The position numbers and the translations under genes are program-made. The notes beneath the pieces are model-generated. The model saw nothing but the letters and a program-made list of their open reading frames with translations. It ran no database searches and was not told the DNA's origin. From assembly GCA_944354035.1 (NCBI GenBank), contig CALVPS010000006.1, forward strand, positions 1-64,000: a DNA stretch of 64,000 bases, in the 5' to 3' direction. Below, one piece after another: positions 36,245 to 44,713 of this stretch; the first letter of the stretch is position 1, and each line of letters opens with the position of its first letter. The DNA is from an uncultured Clostridia bacterium (GTDB lineage Bacteria > Bacillota > Clostridia > Christensenellales > Borkfalkiaceae).

Positions 36245-37326
36245 GGCTGGATCTTGCCCCCCTTGATCTTGATCTTACGGCTCGACGTGCCGTACAAAAC
36301 GCGCTCGGCGTGCGTGCAGGTGAGGATGCACTGCAGATCCTGCACGCGGTCCAGCAATTTTTTGCGGCGGGAAAGGTCGAGCTCGCTCATCACGTCGTCC
36401 AGGATCAGCACGGGCGCCTCGCCCGCCAGCTCTTTAAAAATTTCCGTTTCGGCAAGCTTTAAGGCCAGCGCCGCCGTGCGCGCCTGCCCCTGCGAGCAGT
36501 ACCCGCGCGCGTCCGCGCCGTCGATGGCGATGCGGATATCGTCGCGATGCGGCCCCACGGAGGTGAATCCCAGGCGCAGATCGCGCTCGCGCGAAGCGGC
36601 GAACTGCCCCAGCAGTTTTTGGGCGATGCGGTCTTCCTCCTCCGGATATTCGCCGTCCATCGAAAGCTGCAGCCGTTCGGCGCCGTCCGTAAGATAGGCG
36701 TGCGCCTCGCCCGCCAGCGGCGAAAGGCGCTTTAAATAGCGACGGCGGTGGCGCACCAACACGGCGGCATATACGGCCAGCTGCTCGTCCCAAACGGGCA
36801 GCGTCTCCTCCACCAGCGCGCCGTCGCGCTCCTTTAGCAGATTGTTGCGCTGATCGAGGATCTTTTGGTAGCGCGCAAGCGCCGTGCAATACTCGCGCGA
36901 AGTCTGCGAGATGGAGAGGTTCAAAAAGCGGCGGCGCTCGTCGGGCCCGTCCTGGATGAGGCGCAGCTCGCCCGGCGAAAAGAATACGCTGTTCATGTTC
37001 CCCACAAAGTCCGCCGCCCGCACCACGCGATTGCCGTTTACGTACAGTTCGCGCTTGTTTTCGCAGATGACCGCCTCCAGCGTGACGCGGCCGAAACGGC
37101 TTTTTAACGTGGCGCCGATGCGCGCGCGGTCCGCGCCGCGACGGATGAGCTGCCGGTCGTGCCGAATGCGCAGCGACGAGCCCGTGCACAGGTAAAACAC
37201 CGCCTCGGCACAGTTGGTCTTACCCTGCGCGTTGCGGCCGGTGAGTACGTTCAGCCCCTCCGAAAAGGTGAAACGCTCCCGCTCGTAATTTCTGAAATTT
37301 TCCAAGGTTAAATTTTCGATGACCAT
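36241..37326 (-). CDS. recF: RecF, recombination mediator ATPase
   Basis: The 361-residue SMC-like ATPase loads RecA at gaps. Walker A GRNAQGKTN lies at about residues 34-42, with the signature CSQGQARTAALALKLAE and Walker B VLILDDVMSELD. There is no clear ribosome site before the ATG at 37326. It is divergent from dnaA, unlike the usual dnaA-dnaN-recF order; dnaN and gyrB are absent here. Confidence 0.95.
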   Translation of the reverse strand: MVIENLTLENFRNYERERFTFSEGLNVLTGRNAQGKTNCAEAVFYLCTGSSLRIRHDRQLIRRGADRARIGATLKSRFGRVTLEAVICENKRELYVNGNRVVRAADFVGNMNSVFFSPGELRLIQDGPDERRRFLNLSISQTSREYCTALARYQKILDQRNNLLKERDGALVEETLPVWDEQLAVYAAVLVRHRRRYLKRLSPLAGEAHAYLTDGAERLQLSMDGEYPEEEDRIAQKLLGQFAASRERDLRLGFTSVGPHRDDIRIAIDGADARGYCSQGQARTAALALKLAETEIFKELAGEAPVLILDDVMSELDLSRRKKLLDRVQDLQCILTCTHAERVLYGTSSRKIKIKGGKIQP

Positions 37327-37347
37327 GCGGATTTTTTAAAAAAACGC

Positions 37348-37376
37348 TTTATTTTTCGACCGATTTGTACTATAAT
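37348..37376 (+). promoter_or_regulatory. Candidate dnaA promoter
   Basis: TATAAT at 37371-37376 has a weak TTTATT 17 bases upstream. It lies about 450 bases before dnaA, with the inverted-repeat element in between. The complementary strand reads TATAGT at the same place and might serve recF. The 500-base recF-dnaA gap has no recognisable DnaA box (TTATCCACA-like). Confidence 0.35.
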
Positions 37377-37512
37377 GAGAACGCGAGGGGCGCGGCATTC
37401 CCCCCTCTTTATCGTTATAACGATATAAACGGCCCGCCGGAACGCCCATGCGCGGTCTGCGGCGCGGCGCACGGCATTTTGTTGCGGTGCGTCATAACAA
37501 CACTACATACAG

Positions 37513-37786
37513 TATCCTGCAAGGGAAAAAATACGCACCACGCCTCTGGCGGCGTCTTTTTGCTCATCTTCCTTGTAACACCTTGGCATTCCCGCGTCAT
37601 CTTCGCAAAAATCTGACGCGAAAATTTTCTCGCCAAAGGTGCAAAACGATCAAAAGCGGCAAAACGGGCGATAAAACAAGGCGACAAGTACAGGGCGTGC
37701 CGTGCGGCACGGTCAGGCCTTTCAACGAAGGATGAGCGCCGCAGGTTCCGCTTTCGATCGGGTTCGTATTACTCCCTTACAGTATA
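37513..37786. repeat. Dispersed inverted-repeat element, copy A (dnaA leader)
   Basis: The 274-base element is bounded by TATCCTGCAAGGG (37513-37525) and CCCTTACAGTATA (37774-37786), imperfect inverted repeats. Its interior matches copy B at roughly nine of ten positions by eye, in opposite orientation. It contains stem-forming segments CGCGTCA/TGACGCG and CGTGCCGTGCGGCACG. It codes for no protein I can support. It sits between the candidate dnaA promoter and the dnaA gene. The small size, terminal repeats and lack of a transposase fit a MITE-like element. Confidence 0.75.
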
Positions 37787-37827
37787 GCAAAAAACCCAAA
37801 AAAAGCAAAGCGTTGACGAGGGGAAAT

Positions 37828-39168
37828 ATGACGGCTCAATTCGATATTTTATGGAACAAGATCCGCGAGCGGGCAAAAACGCTGGTAACGCCCATTGCGT
37901 ACAGCACCTTTATCGAAGATCTCGTACCCATAGACGTGGTGGGCAAAAAAATCGTTTTGCAGGCGGAGAGCGAGCTTGCCGCCGGGACGATCACCAAAAA
38001 GCATCTGGACAAACTGCGCGAGGCCGTGGCAACGGCCGACGTGGGATTGAACGACGTGGCGATCGTGGTAGAGGGCAGCGAGGAGTATTCGCTGCACGAG
38101 ACGCCGGACGCGCTGGAAGATCCCCCGCTCGTTTTGGACAAGCGCTACACGTTTGAATCGTTTGTGGTGGGCAACTCCAATAAATTTGTATTCGCCGCCG
38201 CAAAGTCGGTGGCGGAGGCCCCCGGCGAAAATTTTAATCCCCTGTACATTTACGGCGGCACCGGCCTGGGAAAGACGCACCTTATGCAGGCCATTGCCAA
38301 CGACATCTCCACAAAAAAGCCTTCGCTGAAAGTCATTTACACGACCAGCGAAAAGTTTTTAAACGAATATGTGGACAGCATGTACGCCAAAAAAGGCGCC
38401 GGACGCGACAACGAATCGCGCTTCCGCAACCGTTACCGCGGCGTAGACGTGCTGCTGATCGACGACATCCAGTTCTGGGCCGGCAAATACGGCGTGCAGG
38501 AGGCGTTTTTCCACGCCTTTAACGAGCTATTCTCGCAGCATAAGCAGATCGTCATCTCCTCCGACTGCCCCGCAAAGGAACTGACGACGCTGGAAGAGCG
38601 ACTGCGCACACGCTTCGAGGGAGGGCTGATCGCCGACATCCAGCCGCCCGACATGGAGACCAAGATCGCCATTTTAAAGCGCAAGGCTCTGGAAAAAAAG
38701 TATATCGTCCCCGACGACGTGCTGGCTTTCCTCGTGAAAAATTCCGACAACAACGTGCGCACGCTGGAGGGCCGCCTGAACACCGTGATCTTTGCCAGCA
38801 AACTGCACGAAGAGCCCATATCGCTCAAGCTGGCGGCACTTGCCCTGCAGGAGAGCATCAACACGGACGAACAGGAAGAGGTCACGCCCGAGGCGATCAT
38901 CCGCGCCACCTGCAGCTATTACAACGTGACCGAGAGCGACCTTTTGGGCAAAAATAAGCGGCAGGACATTGTACGCGCTCGACAGATATGTACCTTTTTG
39001 ATGTGCGACATGCTGGCCCTCCCTTTGGTGACGATCGGCAAGATCATGGGCGGACGCGATCACTCCACGATCATTTACGCGCGCGACAAAGTGAGCGAGC
39101 TGATGCGCGTCAACGACAAGGTATTAAAGGGCGTAAACGACGTAAAGAGCGCGGTATTAAAGCAGTAA
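37828..39168 (+). CDS. dnaA: DnaA, chromosomal replication initiator
   Basis: The 446-residue AAA+ protein opens the origin. Domain III has Walker A GGTGLGKTHL and Walker B VLLIDDIQFW; domain IV carries the DNA-binding signature MGGRDHSTIIYARDKV. I chose the ATG at 37828, preceded by GAGGGG, which gives the normal MTAQFDILWNKIRERAK start. It is followed by mnmG instead of dnaN, with a terminator between. Confidence 0.97.
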   Translation: MTAQFDILWNKIRERAKTLVTPIAYSTFIEDLVPIDVVGKKIVLQAESELAAGTITKKHLDKLREAVATADVGLNDVAIVVEGSEEYSLHETPDALEDPPLVLDKRYTFESFVVGNSNKFVFAAAKSVAEAPGENFNPLYIYGGTGLGKTHLMQAIANDISTKKPSLKVIYTTSEKFLNEYVDSMYAKKGAGRDNESRFRNRYRGVDVLLIDDIQFWAGKYGVQEAFFHAFNELFSQHKQIVISSDCPAKELTTLEERLRTRFEGGLIADIQPPDMETKIAILKRKALEKKYIVPDDVLAFLVKNSDNNVRTLEGRLNTVIFASKLHEEPISLKLAALALQESINTDEQEEVTPEAIIRATCSYYNVTESDLLGKNKRQDIVRARQICTFLMCDMLALPLVTIGKIMGGRDHSTIIYARDKVSELMRVNDKVLKGVNDVKSAVLKQ

Positions 39169-39268
39169 CGCCGCGGCGCAAAGCACGGCGGCCCCTTCGG
39201 AAAGATACGGACGGCGAAACCCGGCGCAAACGGCACGGGCGGCCCACCCCGTGACCATACAAAATACA

Positions 39269-39291
39269 GGCCCCGGACGGGGCTTTCTTTT
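39269..39291 (+). terminator. dnaA terminator
   Basis: A short GCCCCG-GACG-GGGC hairpin is followed by TTTCTTTT, 100 bases after dnaA and 13 bases before mnmG. Confidence 0.65.
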
Positions 39292-39303
39292 ACGGAAACG
39301 ACC

Positions 39304-41166
39304 ATGCATACATTTTTGGAAGGACAATACGACGCCGTGGTGATCGGCGCGGGGCACGCGGGGTGCGAAGCCGCCCTTGCCCTTGCCCGCACGGGCATGC
39401 GCACGGTCATGCTGACGCTCAATTTGGACAGCATCGGCTTTATGCCGTGCAATCCATCGATAGGCGGCACGGCCAAAGGGCATCTGGTGCGCGAGATCGA
39501 CGCCCTGGGCGGCGAAATGGGGCTTATTGCCGACCTCGCCGCTCTGCAGTACCGCATGCTCAACCAAGGTAAAGGCGCTGCCGTGCAGTCGCTGCGCGCC
39601 CAGACGGATAAAAACCGCTATCATACCGAAATGAAGCGCGTTCTGGAACATACCGAAAACTTGCGCATCGTGCAGGGCGAGGCAGCGGATATCCTTACCG
39701 AAGACGGGCACGTAACGGGCGTCGTCGCCTCGTACGGGGGGATCTTCGGCTGCCGCGCGGTCGTGGTGGCGACGGGCGTATACCTCAACGCGCGCACCAT
39801 TACGGGCGAGACGATCGCCGAGGCGGGACCCAACGGGTTTTCCCGCGCCACGCTGCTGACAGAGTGCCTGCTGCGCCTGGGGTATGGCGTGCGCCGCTTT
39901 AAAACGGGCACCCCCGCCCGTCTGGACGGGCGCACGGTAGACGTATCCTCCCTGGCCGTACAGCCTGGCGAAGCGGTATTCCCCTTTTCGTTTTTAAACG
40001 ACGGCGCGCCCCCCGTCGAACGGCAGCAGCCGTGCTATTTGACGTATACCAACGCACAGACGCACAAACTCATTTTGGAAAATCTGGACCGCGCCCCCCT
40101 GTACAACGGCACCATCTCCTCAACGGGACCCCGCTACTGTCCCTCGATCGAGACCAAGGTTGTCCGCTTTGCCGAAAAAGAACGACATCAGCTGTTTTTG
40201 GAACCGGAAGGCGCCGATACGACCGAAGTGTATGTACAAGGGCTTTCCACCTCCCTTCCGCACGACCTGCAAAAGGAGATGTACCGCACGGTAAAAGGGC
40301 TGGAGGCGTGCGAGATCGTGCGGTACGCCTATGCCATTGAGTACGACTGCATCGACACTTTAGACGTTTTGCCCACGCTCGAATTCAAAAAGGTGCGGGG
40401 ACTGTACACCGCGGGGCAGATCAACGGCACCAGCGGCTACGAAGAGGCGGCGGCGCAGGGTCTGATGGCGGGACTGAACGCCTCGCTGCAGCTGCGCGGC
40501 ATGCAGCCCCTTGTGCTGCGGCGCGATCAGGCATATATCGGCGTGCTCATCGACGACCTGGTGACCAAGGGCACCGACGAGCCCTATCGCATGATGACTT
40601 CGCGCGCGGAATACCGCCTCTTCCTCCGGCAGGACAACGCAGACGAACGGCTGACCGAAACGGGACGCGCCTGCGGACTTGTCACCGACGAACGCTACGC
40701 AACATTTTGCGAACGGCGCCGCTTGCGGCGCGAGACGGCGGCCGTTTTGGAGGAACGCGCCGAGCAAAAAGCGGCAAGCGCCCTTGTGCAGGCGCACGGC
40801 CAGCCCCCCCTTGCGGCGGGCGTAACGTACGCCGACCTGCTGCGCCGCGGCATCCCCCTGAACGAACTGTGCGAGACGTTCGGCATTTTGCAGCACGTTC
40901 CCGCCGACGTAAAGCTATCCTGCGAGACGGAGGTGCGCTACGCAGGCTACTTAAAACGCAGCCGCGACGAAGCGGAACGCGCAAAAAAACTGGAGTTAAG
41001 CCCTCTTCCCGCCGATATCGACTATTCCGCCATTGCGGGGCTGCGCCTTGAGGCGCGCGAAAAACTTTCGCGCATCCGCCCGCTGAACCTCGGGCAGGCA
41101 CAACGCATTTCGGGCGTCTCCCCCGCCGATATCGCCGTTTTAATGGTGTATCTGAGCATAAAATGA
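39304..41166 (+). CDS. mnmG: MnmG (GidA), tRNA U34 carboxymethylaminomethyl-modification FAD enzyme
   Basis: With MnmE the enzyme installs cmnm5 at U34 of tRNAs. The 620 residues include the FAD loop VIGAGHAGCEAALALAR, the CNPSIGG motif, GQINGTSGYEEAAAQGL, and the C-terminal helical domain ending in the SGVSPADIAVLM type motif. No strong ribosome site precedes the ATG. mnmE and rsmG, its usual neighbours, are absent. Confidence 0.96.
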   Translation: MHTFLEGQYDAVVIGAGHAGCEAALALARTGMRTVMLTLNLDSIGFMPCNPSIGGTAKGHLVREIDALGGEMGLIADLAALQYRMLNQGKGAAVQSLRAQTDKNRYHTEMKRVLEHTENLRIVQGEAADILTEDGHVTGVVASYGGIFGCRAVVVATGVYLNARTITGETIAEAGPNGFSRATLLTECLLRLGYGVRRFKTGTPARLDGRTVDVSSLAVQPGEAVFPFSFLNDGAPPVERQQPCYLTYTNAQTHKLILENLDRAPLYNGTISSTGPRYCPSIETKVVRFAEKERHQLFLEPEGADTTEVYVQGLSTSLPHDLQKEMYRTVKGLEACEIVRYAYAIEYDCIDTLDVLPTLEFKKVRGLYTAGQINGTSGYEEAAAQGLMAGLNASLQLRGMQPLVLRRDQAYIGVLIDDLVTKGTDEPYRMMTSRAEYRLFLRQDNADERLTETGRACGLVTDERYATFCERRRLRRETAAVLEERAEQKAASALVQAHGQPPLAAGVTYADLLRRGIPLNELCETFGILQHVPADVKLSCETEVRYAGYLKRSRDEAERAKKLELSPLPADIDYSAIAGLRLEAREKLSRIRPLNLGQAQRISGVSPADIAVLMVYLSIK

Positions 41167-41270
41167 GCGACCGCTCCCCTTCTGCATTTTTTGCCCCGCG
41201 CGTGCCTTTTTCACGCGCGGGGCAAACGGTATTCCGGGAAAAAATCCCCGAACAATTATACAAAAATCGC

Positions 41271-41301
41271 TTGACAATCGCACAGATATATGATAGTATC
41301 A
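41271..41301 (+). promoter_or_regulatory. padR-type gene promoter with overlapping palindrome
   Basis: TTGACA (41271-41276) and TAGTAT (41294-41299) are 17 bases apart. A TGATA-G-TATCA palindrome (41291-41301) covers the -10 and is a likely autoregulatory operator. A strong hairpin (41192-41224) after mnmG lies just upstream; its T run is on the 5' side. Confidence 0.65.
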
Positions 41302-41340
41302 AATCAGTTCCTTGCATAACAAGCCACAGAGGAGAACGCC

Positions 41341-41691
41341 ATGGGAACGGACGCACAACTCAATAAGGGCGTGCTGGAAGGCTGCGTTTTGCGCCTCGTA
41401 AAAGACGCGTTCCTCTTTTCGAGTGAGATCGTCGCCGCCATGCGCGCCTGCGGCTTTGCGGACTTTTCTGAAGGGACGCTCTACCCTATGCTGCTGCGGC
41501 TGGAAAAGGACGGATGTTTTATCGTGGCGCGCAAGCCGAGCGGCAACAGCCCGCCCAAAAAGTACTATAAACTTTCCGAAAGAGGGCTGGAAAAACTCGA
41601 AATATTTGAAGAGCAATGGAACGATCTGACACGCAATATTGCCAACGTGTTTGCAGAAAAGGAGAGCGATCATGCTGAACAAGGCCAATAG
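41341..41691 (+). CDS. PadR-family transcriptional regulator
   Basis: The 116-residue winged-helix protein matches PadR: LNKGVLEGCVLRLVKD, SEGTLYPMLLRLEKDGC and KKYYKLSERGLEKLE. PadR proteins usually repress a neighbouring membrane or transport gene. The 3' end overlaps the next gene by 20 bases, so that membrane protein is its most likely target. Confidence 0.92.
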   Translation: MGTDAQLNKGVLEGCVLRLVKDAFLFSSEIVAAMRACGFADFSEGTLYPMLLRLEKDGCFIVARKPSGNSPPKKYYKLSERGLEKLEIFEEQWNDLTRNIANVFAEKESDHAEQGQ

Positions 41692-43423
41692 AAAATTGTA
41701 CCGCTCGCTGCGCGGGGAATACAAAAAATATGCGCGGCGGCTGAAAGACACGCTGTTCGACTGCTGCCGCGGCAAAGACGCCGTGAACGATTCCTTAAGC
41801 GACGTATTCATCATGCTTGCGGAGGCGCAGAGCGCACGCCGCGCCTTTGCAGACGTCATCTCCGACCCCCACGCCGGCATCCGCGAAACGGCGCTCTGTT
41901 TCCCCGCGCGCAAAATGCGCAGAAATACCGCCGTCATCCTCTGCCTTTGCGCCGCGCTCGTCCTGCTGGGCGGCTCCGCCGTGGCGATCGAACTTTCGGG
42001 CGACGTGTGGCTTTCGCAGCCCGTCCCCTACTATGACGCAGAACAGAACACCGTCTATTGGCAGCCCGTGGAACATGCGCAGGCATATACGATCAGCATC
42101 AACGGATCGGAGGTCGGCACGACCGGCGAGACCATCTTCCGTCTGGAAAATGCGCCCGAGGAATTCATTGTCATCCAGGTGACGGCAACGGCGGGCGGCA
42201 GATACCGGGAAAGCAGCGGTTTTGTGGATTATCGCCCCACCGCGCCGGAGACGCATTCCGTCGATCGGTCTTTCAGCCTTTGGCAGCTCTTTTTAAACGG
42301 CGCCACGGCAACGTTTTCCTACCCGGCCGGCCTTTGCGAAAGCATCCGGATCGAGATCGTGCCGGAAGTCAATGCCTATGTAAAAATCGAAGGGACCGTT
42401 CTCGGCCTGTACGAAGGCTCGCTCGAAACAAGCACAGAGAAACTCGGCCAACCGCTTGAAACAAACAAATATGTGCTTTTGCGTGCGGAAACAAATTACC
42501 TCCTCCTGCTCGATCCGCAGCCGGATCATTCCGACGCGGAAGGCATTGTGCGGCTCGCCGACCCTCTTGCCATTGCCGAAGAAGGCGTCCCTCTCCCCGA
42601 CGGTCAGACGCTTTTTGCGACCGAAGACCCCGACCGGGAGGAAAATATTGCAATGACGGCGGACGGGTTCCGTTTTGCATACATGGAGTACGTCATTGAC
42701 CTTGGGTCCCCTTCCGAACTGCAATGGATGGACAGCTTCTATCCGCAGCACCTCGGCGGAGATCATGGCGATCACTTCTGGCTCGTCGACAACCTCACAC
42801 AGGAACGCCCCCTCGTCCTGACCGACCGCCTGCAGGAAATCGATGTTTCAACAGAGCGCAAAAGCATTGAGGTCCCTGCGGGCTGGTCGACCTATCGGTT
42901 TTCGATCGCAAAAGAGCAGTTTGGCAGCGATTTCAAAAATTGGAAATACCTTATGCTGTACACCAACACGAACGACGCCCTTGAACTGCGCCGCCCGACA
43001 GCTGAAAAGGTGGAATTCCACGTCTCTCACGGCTCGCTTGCCGCCTGCAACTTTATTTTTTATCCCCGGGTTTTCGAAACCGATCCGATCACATTTACGA
43101 TTTCGGTATTCAACCCGTCCGAAAGCGCCGCTCGGATCGCATATGAGATCATGCCGGAAATCAGCCTTACACAGGAAGCGCTTTCGCAGGGTACGCTGAC
43201 GCTGCAGCCCGGCATCACCTATGTGGAGAACGAGACCGCCGCGCTCATCATGGCACGCGCCGAACAGGAGTTCTCCGCCCATGAATATACATTTCTGCGG
43301 CTCGATTCGTATAACCTGATTGCCGCGCAATATTTCCCGTTTGAACAATATGCCTATTTCTTTAACCCCTACGACGAGCCGATCGTCCTGACGCTCACCG
43401 CATACGTTCCCGGCACAGGCTGA
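41672..43423 (+). CDS. Single-pass membrane protein with N-terminal cytoplasmic helical domain and large extracellular part
   Basis: The 583-residue product begins with an 80-residue helical, basic domain, reminiscent of DUF1048/DUF1700-type partners of PadR regulators. One membrane helix follows (about 86-107, NTAVILCLCAALVLLGG), then about 475 extracellular residues. Residues 115-190 resemble a fibronectin type III fold (VYWQPVEHAQAYTISINGS). The rest is beta-rich with no match I recognise. GGAGAG precedes the ATG at 41672. Likely a PadR-controlled surface sensor or anchor; function unknown. Confidence 0.7.
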   Translation: MLNKANRKLYRSLRGEYKKYARRLKDTLFDCCRGKDAVNDSLSDVFIMLAEAQSARRAFADVISDPHAGIRETALCFPARKMRRNTAVILCLCAALVLLGGSAVAIELSGDVWLSQPVPYYDAEQNTVYWQPVEHAQAYTISINGSEVGTTGETIFRLENAPEEFIVIQVTATAGGRYRESSGFVDYRPTAPETHSVDRSFSLWQLFLNGATATFSYPAGLCESIRIEIVPEVNAYVKIEGTVLGLYEGSLETSTEKLGQPLETNKYVLLRAETNYLLLLDPQPDHSDAEGIVRLADPLAIAEEGVPLPDGQTLFATEDPDREENIAMTADGFRFAYMEYVIDLGSPSELQWMDSFYPQHLGGDHGDHFWLVDNLTQERPLVLTDRLQEIDVSTERKSIEVPAGWSTYRFSIAKEQFGSDFKNWKYLMLYTNTNDALELRRPTAEKVEFHVSHGSLAACNFIFYPRVFETDPITFTISVFNPSESAARIAYEIMPEISLTQEALSQGTLTLQPGITYVENETAALIMARAEQEFSAHEYTFLRLDSYNLIAAQYFPFEQYAYFFNPYDEPIVLTLTAYVPGTG

Positions 43424-43459
43424 CGGCACGGCCGCGCCGTACGTACCCGAACATCGGAC

Positions 43460-43499
43460 AAAAAAAGCCTGCGGCGCAACTGCGCCGCAGGCTTTTTTC
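43460..43499. terminator. Bidirectional terminator between the surface-protein and nitroreductase genes
   Basis: A 15-base perfect stem (AAGCCTGCGGCGCA and complement) is flanked by A6 and T6 runs and serves both convergent genes. The nitroreductase stop codon lies inside its T run. Confidence 0.9.
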
Positions 43500-44028
43500 A
43501 GAACCGGTTGTATGCAACCAGCGTTTCCATCGGTTTTTTCTCGGCATGCGTGGGCGAAGGCGCGGCGTCCGGCGCGGGGTAGCCCATGATCAGAACGGCA
43601 ACGGGTTCGTATGCTTCGGGCAGTAAAAATTCCCTGCGCACGGCGGCGGGATCGAAGTGCATCACCCACGTGGTGCCCACGCCGAGCGCGGCGGCTTCAA
43701 GCATCATGTGCGTGGTAACGATGGCCGCATCGATCTCGCCGCTCGGCTTTTTGTCAAATCGGTCGCGCGTCCAGCAGACGTCTTTGTCATAGCAGACGAG
43801 CAGCGCCGCGGGCGCGCCGAAACGGCACTTGGTGCAGGCGTCGAGCTTTGCGAGCGCACCTTCTTCATCGAGGACGAGAATGCGCTGCGGCTGTAAATTT
43901 TTTGCCGTAGGCGCAAGGCGCCCCGCTTCTAAAATGCGACCGATCGTTGCACGGTCAAGGCTGCGTTCCTCAAATTTGCGCACCGAATAACGGCTGCGCA
44001 CCAATACTTCAAATTCCGCCGATCCCAT
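43498..44028 (-). CDS. Nitroreductase-family FMN oxidoreductase
   Basis: The 176-residue protein has the nitroreductase start VLVRSRYSVRKFEERSL, the FMN-contact segment AGRLAPTAKNLQPQ, and AAALGVGTTWVMHF. It likely reduces nitro or quinone compounds with NAD(P)H; substrate unknown. GGAGG lies 5 bases before the ATG at 44028. It follows yfbR by 56 bases; that gap contains tandem GCGCATATG-type repeats. Confidence 0.9.
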   Translation of the reverse strand: MGSAEFEVLVRSRYSVRKFEERSLDRATIGRILEAGRLAPTAKNLQPQRILVLDEEGALAKLDACTKCRFGAPAALLVCYDKDVCWTRDRFDKKPSGEIDAAIVTTHMMLEAAALGVGTTWVMHFDPAAVRREFLLPEAYEPVAVLIMGYPAPDAAPSPTHAEKKPMETLVAYNRF

Positions 44029-44084
44029 ATATTCCTCCTCTGCGCATATGCGCACATATGCGCATTCTTTCTTACCGAATATGT

Positions 44085-44666
44085 TCAAAGGCCTTCCAGC
44101 TCGTCGAGCGTCAACGAAAACGCGGGAATAAAATGTTCGAAAAAATATTCGACCGCGCGCATCTTCCGTTCGTGCAGCGCTCTTTCGATCGTCTGCTTTG
44201 CCTGCACGAACTCGTTATTGCCCGAACGTAGCTCTTCCAGACACTTGATATAGGCAGAAAGCTTATCCGCCGCCTTGACGAACGCATACTCCTCCGACGA
44301 CTTATCGGCCTGAAGCACGGGGTACATCGTCTCTTTCAGGGCGGGCGGCAACGTGGCGGCGATCTTGTCGACGGCAAGGCGCTCCACCTTTTCGTACTCG
44401 CCGTGCAACTGTCCGTTAAAATACTTTACGGGCGTGGGCATATCGCCCGTCATTACCTCGCTCACCTCGTGATAGAGCGCATACAGCACCGCCCTGCCCG
44501 CATCGACGTTTCCGCCGTACACCTCGTTTTCGATGGAGACGAGCGCATGCGTCAGAACGGCCACCTGGTGAGAGTGCTCCATAATGTTTTCTTCGCGGGT
44601 CGAGCGCATCAGCTGCCAGCGCTTGATAAACTTCATCCTGTCCAGATATGCATAAAATTTTTCCAT
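44085..44666 (-). CDS. yfbR: YfbR-like 5'-deoxynucleotidase (HD domain)
   Basis: The 193-residue HD phosphohydrolase removes phosphate from deoxynucleoside 5'-monophosphates. WQLMRSTREENIMEHSHQVA gives the substrate and first metal ligands, ALYHEVSEVMTGDMPTPVKY the HD-like pair, and AADKLSAYIKC the last aspartate. It is first in an operon with the nitroreductase gene. Confidence 0.92.
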   Translation of the reverse strand: MEKFYAYLDRMKFIKRWQLMRSTREENIMEHSHQVAVLTHALVSIENEVYGGNVDAGRAVLYALYHEVSEVMTGDMPTPVKYFNGQLHGEYEKVERLAVDKIAATLPPALKETMYPVLQADKSSEEYAFVKAADKLSAYIKCLEELRSGNNEFVQAKQTIERALHERKMRAVEYFFEHFIPAFSLTLDELEGL

Positions 44667-44684
44667 GTTCCGACCTCTCTTTTG

Positions 44685-44713
44685 ATTATACTACAAATTT
44701 TTTTAAATTTCAA
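44685..44713 (-). promoter_or_regulatory. yfbR operon promoter
   Basis: TTGAAA (44713-44708) and TATAAT (44690-44685) are 17 bases apart. The -35 box directly abuts the -35 of the divergent TPP-riboswitch promoter. Confidence 0.8.

Noticed and set aside
37448-37735. A shared peptide frame in repeat copies A and B (KTIKSGKTGDKTRR segment)
   Set aside because: The two copies agree only over the right half; the left halves are out of frame with each other and the starts lie in different flanks, so coding is unlikely.
37327-37827. oriC beside dnaA
   Set aside because: I found no cluster of DnaA boxes and no convincing AT-rich unwinding element; recorded only as a question.
41192-41224. Intrinsic terminator after mnmG
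   Set aside because: The stem is strong but the T run precedes it; on neither strand does a U tract follow, so I do not list it as a terminator.
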